Positions 1-8,535 of a stretch of DNA of 64,000 nucleotides are shown piece after piece (position 1 is the stretch's first letter; each line of letters opens with the position of its first letter). Under the pieces are notes generated by a model. That model searched no databases and was not told where the DNA came from. It saw only the letters and a program-made list of their open reading frames with translations. Position numbers and translations under genes: made by a program. The DNA is from Bacteroidales bacterium (GTDB taxonomy: Bacteria; Bacteroidota; Bacteroidia; Bacteroidales; P3), in assembly GCA_024400495.1 (NCBI GenBank), contig JAKSMR010000010.1:1-64000 (forward strand). Direction: 5' to 3'.

Positions 1-55
1 CCATCATCAACTGCCTGTTGCGTCTCTCGTTTGTGCCAACATGTATATAGTTACC

Positions 56-87
56 AAAAAAGAAGGTTGTGAACCACACAACCTTCT
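56..87 (-). terminator. Rho-independent terminator of tRNA-Leu
   Basis: A perfect 11-bp inverted repeat (61-71 with 77-87) has a 5-base loop. Read on the minus strand it is followed by a run of six T (plus-strand A run 56-61). It lies 10 bases beyond the tRNA 3' end, so it ends the tRNA transcript. Confidence 0.9.
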
Positions 88-96
88 TTCTCCTTG

Positions 97-180
97 TACC
101 CGGAGCCGGGATCGAACCGGCACGAGTGTTACCTCAAAGGTTTTTGAGACCTTCGCGTCTACCTATTCCGCCATCCGGGC
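97..180 (-). tRNA. tRNA-Leu (anticodon CAA)
   Basis: On the minus strand the 84-base sequence folds as a class II tRNA. The acceptor stem is GCCCGGA/TCCGGGT with discriminator A. The anticodon stem AAGGT/ACCTT encloses the loop CTCAAAA, giving anticodon CAA, which reads UUG. The variable arm is long, and the T arm contains GGTTCGATCCC. CCA is not encoded, so it must be added after transcription. The first acceptor pair is a G-U wobble. It has its own promoter and terminator, and is transcribed away from prs. Confidence 0.95.
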
Positions 181-232
181 AAGGCGATTTCTGCACTCCG
201 ATTCGGGTGTTTTTCTCTGACGAAATCGAGTG

Positions 233-263
233 CAAAAGTACATACTTTTTTTGATATGGCAAA
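233..263 (-). promoter_or_regulatory. Bacteroidota promoter for tRNA-Leu
   Basis: Read on the minus strand there is a TTTG (-33 box, 260-263), a 19-base spacer and TACTTTTG (-7 box, 233-240, consensus TAnnTTTG). It points at the tRNA about 50 bases away, and lies back to back with the prs promoter. Confidence 0.75.
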
Positions 264-269
264 ATTTTT

Positions 270-300
270 TTTGTCGGTTCAAAATATCTTCGTATCTTTG
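270..300 (+). promoter_or_regulatory. Bacteroidota promoter for prs
   Basis: TTTG at 270-273, a 19-base spacer and TATCTTTG at 293-300 match the -33/-7 consensus of the major Bacteroidota sigma factor. The prs start codon follows 21 bases downstream, giving a very short leader. Confidence 0.8.
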
Positions 301-321
301 CACCACATAATCAGTAACAAA

Positions 322-1308
322 ATGAGCGCTAATAACAAAGATAAAGTATTCATTTTCGCGGGTCGTGCAACAGAAAAGTTGGCTCGTGAAGTAGCCCAAA
401 ATTATGGAATCGAACTTGGAAAATCGGTAGTTTTCCAGTATGCTGACGGCGAATTTCAGCCCTCTTTCGAAGAATCTATCCGTGGCGGTGTGGTATTTAT
501 CATCCAGTCTACCACTCCTCCTACCGACAATCTCTTCGAGCTCCTTATGATGGTTGACGCTGCCAAGCGTGCTTCGGCTGACAAGATTATCGCCGTTATC
601 CCTTACTACGGCTTTGCTCGTCAGGACCGCAAGGACAAACCCCATGTTCCTATCGCATCCAAGCTCATCGCTTCCATGCTCCAGGCTGCCGGCGTTCACC
701 GCGTAGTTACTATGGACCTCCACGCCGACCAGATCCAGGGTTTCTTCGATATTCCTGTCGACCACCTCTTCGGCTCCTCGCTCTTCATGCCTTACATCCG
801 CGGTCTTGAAATCCCCATCGAGGATGTGATGTTCGCTTCTCCCGACATGGGCGGCAGCAAACGTGCTGGCGTTTATGCCAAGACTCTGAACAACAGCTTC
901 GTTGTTTGCTACAAACATCGCAACAAACCCAACGAGATCGGCGAGATGCGTCTTATCGGCGACGTTAAGGGCAAGCATGTCATCCTGCTCGACGACATCA
1001 TCGACACCGGTACCACTATCTGCAAGGCTGCAGACATCATCAAAGAGGCTGGCGCTCTCAGCGTTCGCGCCATGATCACCCACCCCGTGCTCAGCGGCAA
1101 CGCTATCGAGAAGGTAGAGAACTCCTCTCTCGAGGAACTCGTTGTAACCGACACCATCCCTCTCAAGCGCGAAAGCTCCAAAATTCACGTGCTTCCCACC
1201 GCTTGGCTTATCAGCGAGGCTCTGCGCCGCATCGTAAGCCACGAGTCTATCGACAACCTTTATGAGACTACCCTTCATCAGAAAGGTGTTGCAAACCACA
1301 TCAGCTAA
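322..1308 (+). CDS. prs: Ribose-phosphate pyrophosphokinase (PRPP synthetase)
   Basis: This cytosolic enzyme makes PRPP from ribose 5-phosphate and ATP, feeding purine, pyrimidine, NAD, His and Trp synthesis. The product has 328 residues, slightly above the usual 310-320. Visible signatures are the FxDGE-like segment near the N terminus, DLHADQIQGFF (metal and ATP site) and the PRPP-binding loop LLDDIIDTGTT. An in-frame ATG at 256 lies upstream of the -7 box at 293-300, so I chose ATG 322, which starts MSANNKDKVF and sits just after the promoter. It is followed by rplY after 53 bases with no terminator that I can see, so the two may be co-transcribed. Confidence 0.95.
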   Translation: MSANNKDKVFIFAGRATEKLAREVAQNYGIELGKSVVFQYADGEFQPSFEESIRGGVVFIIQSTTPPTDNLFELLMMVDAAKRASADKIIAVIPYYGFARQDRKDKPHVPIASKLIASMLQAAGVHRVVTMDLHADQIQGFFDIPVDHLFGSSLFMPYIRGLEIPIEDVMFASPDMGGSKRAGVYAKTLNNSFVVCYKHRNKPNEIGEMRLIGDVKGKHVILLDDIIDTGTTICKAADIIKEAGALSVRAMITHPVLSGNAIEKVENSSLEELVVTDTIPLKRESSKIHVLPTAWLISEALRRIVSHESIDNLYETTLHQKGVANHIS

Positions 1309-1361
1309 ACGAACATTTGTTAATTCATATAAATAATTAATCAATTTAAATTCTAAACAAA

Positions 1362-1937
1362 ATGAGAATAGTATCTATGAGCGGTTCTCTTCGCGAGAAC
1401 GTAGGGAAAAAAGATGCTAAGGCTTTGCGTCGCGACGCTAAAGTTCCTTGTGTTATGTACGGTAAAGGCGAGCAGAAGATCTTCGCTCTCCCCCTTACTC
1501 AGTTCGACCGCATCATCTTCAACCCCGAACCCTGTTTCGTTGAAATCGACCTCGGTGGCACCAAATATCGTGCTATGTTGAAGGACATCGAATATCACCC
1601 TGTAACCGAAATCGTTTACCATGCTGATTTCTACGAGCTCAGCGACGATAAGGCTGTCGTAATGTCTATCCCCGTTCACACCACTGGTACCTCCAAGGGT
1701 GTTATGAAGGGTGGTAAGCTTGCTTACAAACAGCGTCGTCTCAATGTTAAGGCTCTCCCCGCTAACATGCCCAGCGAGATCCTCCTTGACATCACCAACC
1801 TCGATGTTGCTCAGCGTATCAAGGTTCAGGATATCAACTGCGAAAGCTACGAGATCCTCAACCCCAAGAGCAGCGAAGTTGTAGTAGTGAACAGCACCCG
1901 TGCTGCTGCTACCGCTACCGAAGAAGCTGCTGAATAA
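1362..1937 (+). CDS. rplY: 50S ribosomal protein L25 (Ctc form)
   Basis: L25 binds 5S rRNA in the large ribosomal subunit. The 191-residue length is that of the long Ctc-type protein: an N-terminal 5S-binding beta-barrel (about residues 1-95, with GKKDAKALRRDAKVPCVMYG) and a C-terminal TL5-like domain, ending in an Ala/Glu-rich tail (TRAAATATEEAAE). In many Bacteroidales rplY is followed by pth for peptidyl-tRNA hydrolase. Here the next gene is a HAD phosphatase, so that linkage is absent. The family call is firm. Confidence 0.93.
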   Translation: MRIVSMSGSLRENVGKKDAKALRRDAKVPCVMYGKGEQKIFALPLTQFDRIIFNPEPCFVEIDLGGTKYRAMLKDIEYHPVTEIVYHADFYELSDDKAVVMSIPVHTTGTSKGVMKGGKLAYKQRRLNVKALPANMPSEILLDITNLDVAQRIKVQDINCESYEILNPKSSEVVVVNSTRAAATATEEAAE

Positions 1938-1971
1938 TCGACACGTTTCGACAAACAACAAAATACACACA

Positions 1972-2005
1972 AGTCAGCTGCCTGCCAAAGGCGGCTGGCT
2001 TTGTA
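1972..2005 (+). terminator. Possible terminator after rplY
   Basis: An 11-bp stem with two G-U pairs (1972-1982 with 1990-2000) has a 7-base loop and is followed only by TTGTATAATT. The stem is good but the T run is weak, so the terminator role is tentative. Confidence 0.45.
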
Positions 2006-2098
2006 TAATTAGTCTGCCGCAGATTGACAAAATATTGATAATATAGAATATACATACTTCTAGCCAGGCACTAGCGCCGCATCAAGCAGGCATCATTG

Positions 2099-2112
2099 TC
2101 GCAAATTTGCGA
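2099..2112. promoter_or_regulatory. 14-bp perfect palindrome upstream of the HAD gene
   Basis: TCGCAAATTTGCGA reads the same on both strands and lies 71 bases before the start codon of the HAD phosphatase. It could be an operator for a dimeric regulator. No partner is known, and such a short palindrome may be chance. Confidence 0.3.
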
Positions 2113-2182
2113 GAGTGATATCCGAGGGGAACGATGCAGATGTGTGGCTGCAAGCTGGCGAGGAATATGGATGAGATAGAGC

Positions 2183-2899
2183 ATGAGTAAGACAAAATAC
2201 CTTCTCTTTGACCTGGACCGCACGTTGTGGGATTTTGAGGGCAACGCCGACATCACGTTCGGCAAGATGTACGAAGCCTTTCGTCTCGAGCAGCATACCG
2301 GTGTGGACTGCGAGACGTTCCACGACTTCTATCGTATCGTCAACGACCAGCTGTGGGACCAGTATCGCAACGGGACGCTCCTCAAAGAGGTGCTCAACCT
2401 GCAGCGTTTCGTCATCCCTCTGCAACATTTCGGCATGAAGGAAGGCGTGGTCGCGCTCTCGGAGAAGCTCGGCGAGTTCTACGTCCACGAAGGTCCCAAG
2501 CAGACCGGCCTCATGCCCGGAACACGCCACCTGCTCGACTATCTCCAGCATAAAGGCTCCTACACCCTTTGCATCATCACCAACGGCTTCAAGGAGGCTC
2601 AGGTGCCCAAGATGCACTCTTCCGACATTCATCGCTATTTCTCCCACTTCTTCCTTTCGGAGGAGCTGGGCTTCATGAAGCCCGATGTGCGTTTCTTCAA
2701 CGCCGTGCTCCAGAAACTGGACGCAGCGCCCGAGGAATGTATCGTTATCGGCGATGACTATAAGGTTGATATACAAGGTGCTCACAAGGCACTCGTCCCG
2801 CAGATCTTCTATAACTACAACGGCAAATATCAGGGCGAGCGTCCTTTCCAGCCCACTTGGGAAGTACGTTCGTTGGAAGAGATAGAGGCAATCCTTTGA
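2183..2899 (+). CDS. YjjG-like HAD-superfamily nucleotidase
   Basis: A cytosolic haloacid dehalogenase-fold phosphatase of 238 residues. The closest recognised type is the YjjG group of noncanonical pyrimidine nucleotidases, which strip phosphate from unusual dNMPs and UMP. Motif I is FDLDRTLWD (Asp nucleophile and acid/base at DLD), motif II is IITNG, the motif III Lys is in GFMKPD, and motif IV is GDDYKVD. An all-alpha cap lies between motifs I and II. The start at 2183 (MSKTKYLLFD) puts motif I at residues 10-17, as usual. Substrate is inferred from subfamily resemblance only. Confidence 0.8.
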   Translation: MSKTKYLLFDLDRTLWDFEGNADITFGKMYEAFRLEQHTGVDCETFHDFYRIVNDQLWDQYRNGTLLKEVLNLQRFVIPLQHFGMKEGVVALSEKLGEFYVHEGPKQTGLMPGTRHLLDYLQHKGSYTLCIITNGFKEAQVPKMHSSDIHRYFSHFFLSEELGFMKPDVRFFNAVLQKLDAAPEECIVIGDDYKVDIQGAHKALVPQIFYNYNGKYQGERPFQPTWEVRSLEEIEAIL

Positions 2900-3021
2900 T
2901 AGGGCAGGACGGCTATAGTATCGAGATATTCTCTCTTCAAGCGCCGTAAAAATATCTCGCACACAATAAAAGAAACAATCTCGCGTTAATACTAAATATA
3001 TAGAAACAGAACAAGAACAAC

Positions 3022-3915
3022 ATGCACAAAGCTGGATTTGTAAACATCATCGGAAATCCCAACGTGGGCAAGTCGACCCTCATGAATGCGTTGGTAGGAG
3101 AGAACCTCTCTATCATCACCTCCAAGGCTCAGACCACCCGTCATCGCATTATGGGTATCGTCAACGGAAACAACGAAGCCACAGGCGAGGAGTTCCAGAT
3201 CGTTTACACCGACACCCCTGGCATCGTCAACCCCCATTATAAACTCCACGAGTCGATGATGGGTTTCGTCAACTCTGCCCTCCAGGATGCCGACCTCTTC
3301 CTGCTCGTCACCGAAGTAGGGGAGACCTTCAAGAACCAAGAGGTGCTGGAGAAGGTTGTCAAATCTAACACCCCCATAATCCTTGTCATCAACAAGATTG
3401 ACCTCTCCGACCAGCAGACCATCAAAGACAAGATCGCCTATTGGCAGAACCAGATTCCCCGAGCCATCATCATCCCGGCATCGGCTACGGAGAAGTTCAA
3501 TATCGACACCATATTCTCCCATATAGTGAACCTGCTGCCCGAGAATCCTCCCTATTTCCCCAAGGACGAGCTCACCGACCGCACCATGCGTTTCTTCGTT
3601 TCTGAGATCATCCGCGAGAAAATCCTCCTCTACTATCAGAAAGAGATTCCTTACTCCTGCGAGGTGGCCGTGGAAAGCTACGAGGAGCAGGCCGGCATCG
3701 ACAAGATCAGCGCAGTCATCTTTGTCGAACGCGACACCCAGAAGGGAATCCTTATCGGCCGTAACGGTATGGCCCTGAAGAAGGTTGGTGTCGAGGCTCG
3801 TAAGGACATCGAGGAGTTCACCGGCAAGAAATGTTTCCTTTCTCTGCATATCAAAGTGCTCAAAGATTGGCGCAACAGCGAGCGTGCCTTGAAGCAGTTT
3901 GGATATGAAGTCTAG
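3022..3915 (+). CDS. era: GTPase Era
   Basis: Era is an essential GTPase that binds the 3' end of 16S rRNA and assists 30S maturation. The 297 residues show G1 GNPNVGKS (residues 11-18), the Thr-rich switch AQTTRHRIMGI, G3 DTPG, G4 NKID, and a C-terminal KH RNA-binding domain with the loop GRNGMALKKVG. Length and layout are standard. The gene follows the HAD gene after 122 bases, and no separate promoter is evident. Confidence 0.95.
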   Translation: MHKAGFVNIIGNPNVGKSTLMNALVGENLSIITSKAQTTRHRIMGIVNGNNEATGEEFQIVYTDTPGIVNPHYKLHESMMGFVNSALQDADLFLLVTEVGETFKNQEVLEKVVKSNTPIILVINKIDLSDQQTIKDKIAYWQNQIPRAIIIPASATEKFNIDTIFSHIVNLLPENPPYFPKDELTDRTMRFFVSEIIREKILLYYQKEIPYSCEVAVESYEEQAGIDKISAVIFVERDTQKGILIGRNGMALKKVGVEARKDIEEFTGKKCFLSLHIKVLKDWRNSERALKQFGYEV

Positions 3916-3935
3916 GAAGATTCAGAAAAAAGTTG

Positions 3936-3943
3936 TATCTTTG
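3936..3943 (+). promoter_or_regulatory. Promoter -7 box for the YD-repeat protein gene
   Basis: TATCTTTG matches TAnnTTTG and lies 63 bases before the next start codon. No clear TTTG is seen at the -33 position, so this is a half-supported promoter. Confidence 0.45.
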
Positions 3944-4006
3944 TACGCCGAAAGAAACTGAAATAAGTAACGATAATAACCGCAATTGCAAAAATAACAG
4001 AAAGTT

Positions 4007-4792
4007 ATGAAGATAAAGAATTGTTTTGTAGCCGTGCTATTTGTGGCACTTATGGGCTCTGCTCTTGCCCAGCAGTACCGTACCGATGTCGTCATCGACG
4101 GCTTTGTGGGAAGAATAGCCAAAGTTGACCAGAAAATGTACGAGGCCAAAGTAAGCGGCGGCGAGATGCAGAGAGGCACGCTCCTCGAGCACCTTCAGAC
4201 CGTCTACTCCTCCAAAGGTCACCGCAAGAATATGACTTTCCTCTCCACCGGCGAGGACAACGTCATCTTCCGTACCCGCTACAAGCACGACGGTTTCGGA
4301 TTGGTCACCCTCGAGCAGATCGTTGACCCTGCAGAGAACGTGGTAGGACGCACTTACTATGTTTACAACCAGAACAATATCCTGAGCGAGACCTACGTAG
4401 AGGATGCCGAGCGCCAGGTAGAGAACCGCGTACGTTACTACTACGACAACACCGGCCGTCTCAGCCAGCGTTCCTACAACGACCCTCTCAACGAGATATA
4501 CAAACGTGAGGTTTATACCTACGACAACAACGGCGACATCGCCCGTACCGTAGTTTTCGACCGTAACAAGAAGAAAATGCAGGAGTGGCGCTACGAGTAC
4601 GACGAGCATCATCAGCCTGTCAGCCAGACGCTCTACGACTACACCGAGGATGAACCCGAAGTGTTCCTTACCCTTTTCCGCTACCAGTACGACGACAACG
4701 GCAACTGGATCCAGAAGGTGGAATATACGCTCGACAACGACCGCACCACCCCCGTCTTCATCACCGAGCGTTATATGGAGTATTTCAAATAG
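4007..4792 (+). CDS. Secreted YD-repeat-like protein of unknown function
   Basis: The 261-residue protein begins with a signal peptide (MKIKNCFVAVLFVALMGSALA, cleavage probably before QQYR). From about residue 110 it carries several YD-type repeats such as YYDNTGRLSQRSYN, YTYDNNGDIART, YEYDEHHQPVSQ and YQYDDNGNW. These are the beta-strand motif of RHS/teneurin shells, but here there are only four or five and no RHS core or toxin domain. It is probably a small exported beta-sheet protein. I cannot assign a function. Confidence 0.7.
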   Translation: MKIKNCFVAVLFVALMGSALAQQYRTDVVIDGFVGRIAKVDQKMYEAKVSGGEMQRGTLLEHLQTVYSSKGHRKNMTFLSTGEDNVIFRTRYKHDGFGLVTLEQIVDPAENVVGRTYYVYNQNNILSETYVEDAERQVENRVRYYYDNTGRLSQRSYNDPLNEIYKREVYTYDNNGDIARTVVFDRNKKKMQEWRYEYDEHHQPVSQTLYDYTEDEPEVFLTLFRYQYDDNGNWIQKVEYTLDNDRTTPVFITERYMEYFK

Positions 4793-4814
4793 CCAACCCT
4801 TACACATCATAAGC

Positions 4815-4858
4815 AAGGGCGTCTATGCAGCAACAAGCCGAAGATGCCCTTCTTTTAA
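4815..4858 (+). terminator. Probable terminator after the YD-repeat gene
   Basis: A 9-bp stem (4815-4823 with 4843-4851, one G-U pair) is followed by TCTTTTAATT. The loop is long (19 bases). It lies 22 bases after the stop codon. Confidence 0.5.
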
Positions 4859-5001
4859 TTGTTATAGCGGCCATCAGACCAGCAATATGTCAGCATGATA
4901 CAATGCTGTCGGTCTAGAACCGGAAGTCTTTTATAGGCGAATGTAGCCGAAATCGAGACCATCACGATCCCCTATACCAGAACCCCTCACACACGCTCTC
5001 C

Positions 5002-6471
5002 ATGGAAACAACCATCATCATCTGCTTCCTTTGCTACACCCTGCTCCTGTTCGGGATCACGTTCCTCACTTCGCGCAAGGCAGGCAACGATGCATTCTTC
5101 CGAGGCAACCGCAAATCCCCTTGGTTCGTGGTAGCCTACGGCATGGTAGGTGCCTCGCTCTCGGGCGTCACCTTCATGTCTGTCCCCGGAGGCGTCTACT
5201 ATGGTCAGTTCACCTATATGCCGATGGTGTTCGGCTACGTGTTGGGTTATGCCGTCATCGCCCTCATCCTGCTTCCGCTCTACTACAAGAAGAACCTCAC
5301 CTCCATCTACGTCTATCTCGATCAGCGCTTTGGCGGCTCCTCCGAGAAGACCGGCGCCCTCTTCTTCATCATCTCGCGTCTCCTAGGTTCGGCCTTGAGG
5401 ATGTATCTTGTTGTCTTTGTCCTCTACGAGTTCGTTTTCCGCTCATGGGGCATCCCTTTCTGGGTGCCAGCCGTGGTCTTCATCGCCCTCATCCTGCTCT
5501 ACACCTTTCGTGGCGGCATCAAGACTGTGGTGTGGACCGATATGCTGCAGACCACGTTCCTTCTCCTTGCCGCCGTCATCACCGTGGTGGCTATCCTACG
5601 CACTCTCGATATCTCGTATATAGAGCTCCTGCGTCGTTCAGCAGAGGACGGCTACACCAAAATCTGGGAGACCGATCCTGCAGCGCCCAAGTACTATTGG
5701 AAGCAGATCCTGGCAGGTGCTTTCATCACCATCACTATGACGGGTCTCGATCAGGACATGATGCAGAAGAACCTCACTTGTAAGAGCCTGCGCGACGCAC
5801 AAAAGAACGTCATGACTTCAAGCCTGCTCTTCATTATCGTCAACCTTCTCTTCCTCAGTCTTGGCGCAGCCCTTATCTACTATGCTCAAACAACAGGTTT
5901 TGCCCTTCCTACAGATGCGTCGGGCAGGGTGGTTGGCGACAAGGTCTTTCCCTCCATCGCCTTTTCCCTCAACCAGTTTACTGCTGTGGTCTTCGTGCTC
6001 GGAATGGTTGCTGCCGGCTATTCCAGCGCCGATGGTACGCTTACGGCACTCACCACTACCTTCTGCTACGACTTCTTGCATTTTGACCGACGCGATGACA
6101 CCAGCCGCGAACTCCGCACCCGTCGTCTCGTCCATGTAGGCTTCGCCGTCGTCTATCTCCTCGTCATCATCGCCTTTCGTCCCTTCCACAACCAGTCGCT
6201 GATCGACACCCTTTTCGATGTCGCCGGCTTCACCTATGGTCCTCTTCTGGGCATGTATGCCTTTGGCCTCTTTACCCAACGAGAGGTAAGAGACCGCTGG
6301 GTCCCTCTTGTGGCGGTGATATGCCCCGTCCTGTGCTATATCCTGAAAATGAATTCCGAAGCCTGGCTCATGGGCTATCGCTTCGGCTTTGAGATACTTC
6401 TCGTCAATGGTCTGCTTACCTTTGTCGGTCTGCTTCTCATCTCGAAACGTAATAACGCCAACCAACAATGA
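5002..6471 (+). CDS. Sodium:solute symporter (SSS family)
   Basis: An inner-membrane transporter of 489 residues with about 13 hydrophobic segments. It has typical SSS features: FFRGNRKSPWFVVAYGM after the first helix, GASLSGVTFMSVPG in the second, FRGGIKTVVWTDMLQ, the TGLDQDMMQKNL loop, and AAGYSSADGTLTAL for the sodium site. It should couple sodium entry to uptake of a small organic solute. The substrate cannot be read from the sequence. The stop codon overlaps the start of the following lipoprotein gene (ATGA), so the two are translationally coupled. Confidence 0.88.
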   Translation: METTIIICFLCYTLLLFGITFLTSRKAGNDAFFRGNRKSPWFVVAYGMVGASLSGVTFMSVPGGVYYGQFTYMPMVFGYVLGYAVIALILLPLYYKKNLTSIYVYLDQRFGGSSEKTGALFFIISRLLGSALRMYLVVFVLYEFVFRSWGIPFWVPAVVFIALILLYTFRGGIKTVVWTDMLQTTFLLLAAVITVVAILRTLDISYIELLRRSAEDGYTKIWETDPAAPKYYWKQILAGAFITITMTGLDQDMMQKNLTCKSLRDAQKNVMTSSLLFIIVNLLFLSLGAALIYYAQTTGFALPTDASGRVVGDKVFPSIAFSLNQFTAVVFVLGMVAAGYSSADGTLTALTTTFCYDFLHFDRRDDTSRELRTRRLVHVGFAVVYLLVIIAFRPFHNQSLIDTLFDVAGFTYGPLLGMYAFGLFTQREVRDRWVPLVAVICPVLCYILKMNSEAWLMGYRFGFEILLVNGLLTFVGLLLISKRNNANQQ

Positions 6472-7604
6472 AAAAAGTAACCCTATATACGCTTCTCTCT
6501 GTCTTGCTGCTCCTGGGCTCTTGCAGCCGCTATTCGGTCTATTCTGTGCAGTCTCGGCCCAATACAAAGCTCTCGGGAGGGCTTCTCTATGCGCTGCCAT
6601 ACACCCAGCTGCAGGTAGCCGTAACCTTTGAGAAGACCGACTATTCGAAAGCCCCCTTCTCTGCCTATGCCGAAGATCTTCTCGGCCTCCCCGGCGAGAG
6701 TGACTCTGTCTATGCCATCCATTCTATCGAGGTCCAGGCACAAAACATCGCCGATCCCCGTCGCTACTATTTCGTCCGCCCGGGTGGTACAAAAGTCAAC
6801 ATCGACTCTCGGGGCCTTCTTCGTTCCGTAGGGCTCAACCCCGACGGCTCCAAGGCCACCAACAACGCCATCACCCCCTCCAGCGAGCCTGCGCAGCAGA
6901 CGATGGCAATGGCTTCCTATAATCTCTACGACCGTGTCGACACCTTCTACACCCGTGGAGACAAGCCCGGCAGTCCTACCCTTGTCTCTTCCAAGAAAGA
7001 CTCTCGATCTGCCCGCCAGCGTGCCACTGCCGCTGCCGAAGAGATTCAGGACATCGCCGACAAACAGCAGGCGCTCCTCTTCGGCGAATACGAGGCCAAT
7101 TACGACGGCGATGCGTTGCGCTATATCTACAACCAGCTTGAGCAACGTCGTCAGCAGCTCCTCTCCCAGTTCACGGGTGTCAGGACGAAAGAGACCGTCA
7201 TCTTCACGGTCAACCCCAAAGACGAGAAGACGCTCATCGACAATCAGACCATCGAGCTCTTCCGCTTCACTCCCCAGGACGGCCTTGTCGATTCCACCGT
7301 TGATGCACTTGTTGTCTCCTGCAACATACGTTGCGAGAATACGCTTCGAAATGCAACCCGTTTTATCAAACATCGTACTAAGACCGTCAAGCGAGGAAAT
7401 CTTCTCGACCGCCAGACCTTCAAGTACATCATTCCCGAAACGGCTCACGTAACCCTCTATGGAGAAGACAGCGAGAAGAGGGCCTTCGAGTTCACCAAAG
7501 AGGTCAAGATCGCCCAGTTCGGCACCATCGCCAACCTTCCGGCCGGCAGGGTGAAAGCCCTGTTCGATCCTGCTACCGGCATCCTCATCTCGTTGGACAA
7601 ATAA
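6468..7604 (+). CDS. DUF4831 family lipoprotein
   Basis: The 378-residue product starts with a lipoprotein signal peptide (hydrophobic stretch then LLLLGSCS, lipobox Cys near residue 19), so it is probably anchored in a membrane facing the periplasm. The segment GGLLYALPYTQLQVAVTFEK and the following region match my recollection of DUF4831, a Bacteroidota family of about this length and unknown function. A helical Gln/Glu-rich section (about residues 175-230) follows the conserved N-terminal part. It overlaps the symporter gene by four bases and precedes rnz by 16 bases. Confidence 0.7.
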   Translation: MKKVTLYTLLSVLLLLGSCSRYSVYSVQSRPNTKLSGGLLYALPYTQLQVAVTFEKTDYSKAPFSAYAEDLLGLPGESDSVYAIHSIEVQAQNIADPRRYYFVRPGGTKVNIDSRGLLRSVGLNPDGSKATNNAITPSSEPAQQTMAMASYNLYDRVDTFYTRGDKPGSPTLVSSKKDSRSARQRATAAAEEIQDIADKQQALLFGEYEANYDGDALRYIYNQLEQRRQQLLSQFTGVRTKETVIFTVNPKDEKTLIDNQTIELFRFTPQDGLVDSTVDALVVSCNIRCENTLRNATRFIKHRTKTVKRGNLLDRQTFKYIIPETAHVTLYGEDSEKRAFEFTKEVKIAQFGTIANLPAGRVKALFDPATGILISLDK

Positions 7605-7620
7605 TGTTCTTGTCAGGCTT

Positions 7621-8535
7621 ATGGACTTTTCTGTTCTTGTACTCGGATCTGGTGCGGCAACGCCCAAGAAGGACCGTCACTGTGCTTCTCAGGTCGTAAA
7701 TATCAACGGGCTCCGTATGCTCATGGACTGTGGCGAGGCCACGCAGCACATGATCCGTGCCACCCATCAGAAGATGCAGTCCTTCGGCAACATCTTCATC
7801 TCGCACCTCCATGGCGACCATATCTTCGGTCTTCCGGGGCTCCTGTCTTCCATGCATCTCTGCGGACGCACCGAAGTCGTCCGTATTGTGTCGCCCAAAG
7901 GGCTCAAGGAGGCTATGGATGCCCTCTTCCGCGTCTCCGACACCCAGCCGCTTTTCCCCATAGAATATGTCGAGCTGGAAGGCGACGCCCCTGTTGAGGT
8001 GCTGCGCAACAACAAATGTGTGGTCACCGCCTTCCCCCTTCACCACTCGGTCCCATGTTACGGGTACCGCTTCGAGGAGAACTTCCCCTTGTTGAATATC
8101 CGCCGTACGACAATCGATCGCTACCCGTCGCTCACCCCCGGCGAGATCGCTTCTATAAAGCAAGGAAACGACTATGTCGACTCCGACGGGAACCTGGTTC
8201 CTAATGCCGAGCTCACTCATCCCCGTCCCATCCCCAAGCGCTATGCCTACTGTTGCGACACCGTCTATTCCGAATCCATCCTGCCCTTCATACAGGATGT
8301 CGACCTTCTCTGTGTCGAGAGCACCTTTGCCGACGAGTTCGCATCGGTAGCTGCCGAAAAGCTTCATTGTACCGCCTCTCAGGCTGCGCTCCTGGCCAAG
8401 AAAGCCAACGCTAAGAAACTTCTGCTCACCCACTTCTCTGCGCGCTACAAAGACATCACACCCCTCATAGAAGAATCAACAGCAGTCTTCCCCAACACCA
8501 TTGCCGCCGAAGACGGCCTTCGTATCGAAATCTGA
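7621..8535 (+). CDS. rnz: Ribonuclease Z
   Basis: A metallo-beta-lactamase-fold endonuclease that cuts tRNA precursors at the discriminator base, which suits a genome whose tRNA-Leu lacks an encoded CCA. The 304 residues contain SHLHGDHIFGLPG (His62, His64, Asp66, His67), the N-terminal GSGAATP, YCCDTVYSE (metal Asp) and LLTHFSARY (His). Length is standard. Its TGA overlaps the ATG of comF by one base, so translation is coupled. Confidence 0.93.
   Translation: MDFSVLVLGSGAATPKKDRHCASQVVNINGLRMLMDCGEATQHMIRATHQKMQSFGNIFISHLHGDHIFGLPGLLSSMHLCGRTEVVRIVSPKGLKEAMDALFRVSDTQPLFPIEYVELEGDAPVEVLRNNKCVVTAFPLHHSVPCYGYRFEENFPLLNIRRTTIDRYPSLTPGEIASIKQGNDYVDSDGNLVPNAELTHPRPIPKRYAYCCDTVYSESILPFIQDVDLLCVESTFADEFASVAAEKLHCTASQAALLAKKANAKKLLLTHFSARYKDITPLIEESTAVFPNTIAAEDGLRIEI

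Noticed and set aside
163..1344. 393-codon minus-strand frame opposite prs, and similar frames opposite rplY, era and frdA
   Set aside because: These are antisense shadows of strongly codon-biased genes. The sense proteins are recognised families, and the antisense ones are not.
1309..1361. Promoter for rplY in the 53-base gap after prs
   Set aside because: There is an AT-rich stretch and a TTTG, but no TAnnTTTG at the right distance. Co-transcription with prs is as likely.
4007..4792. RHS or polymorphic toxin
   Set aside because: Only a few YD motifs, 261 residues, no RHS core, no toxin tip and no immunity gene beside it.
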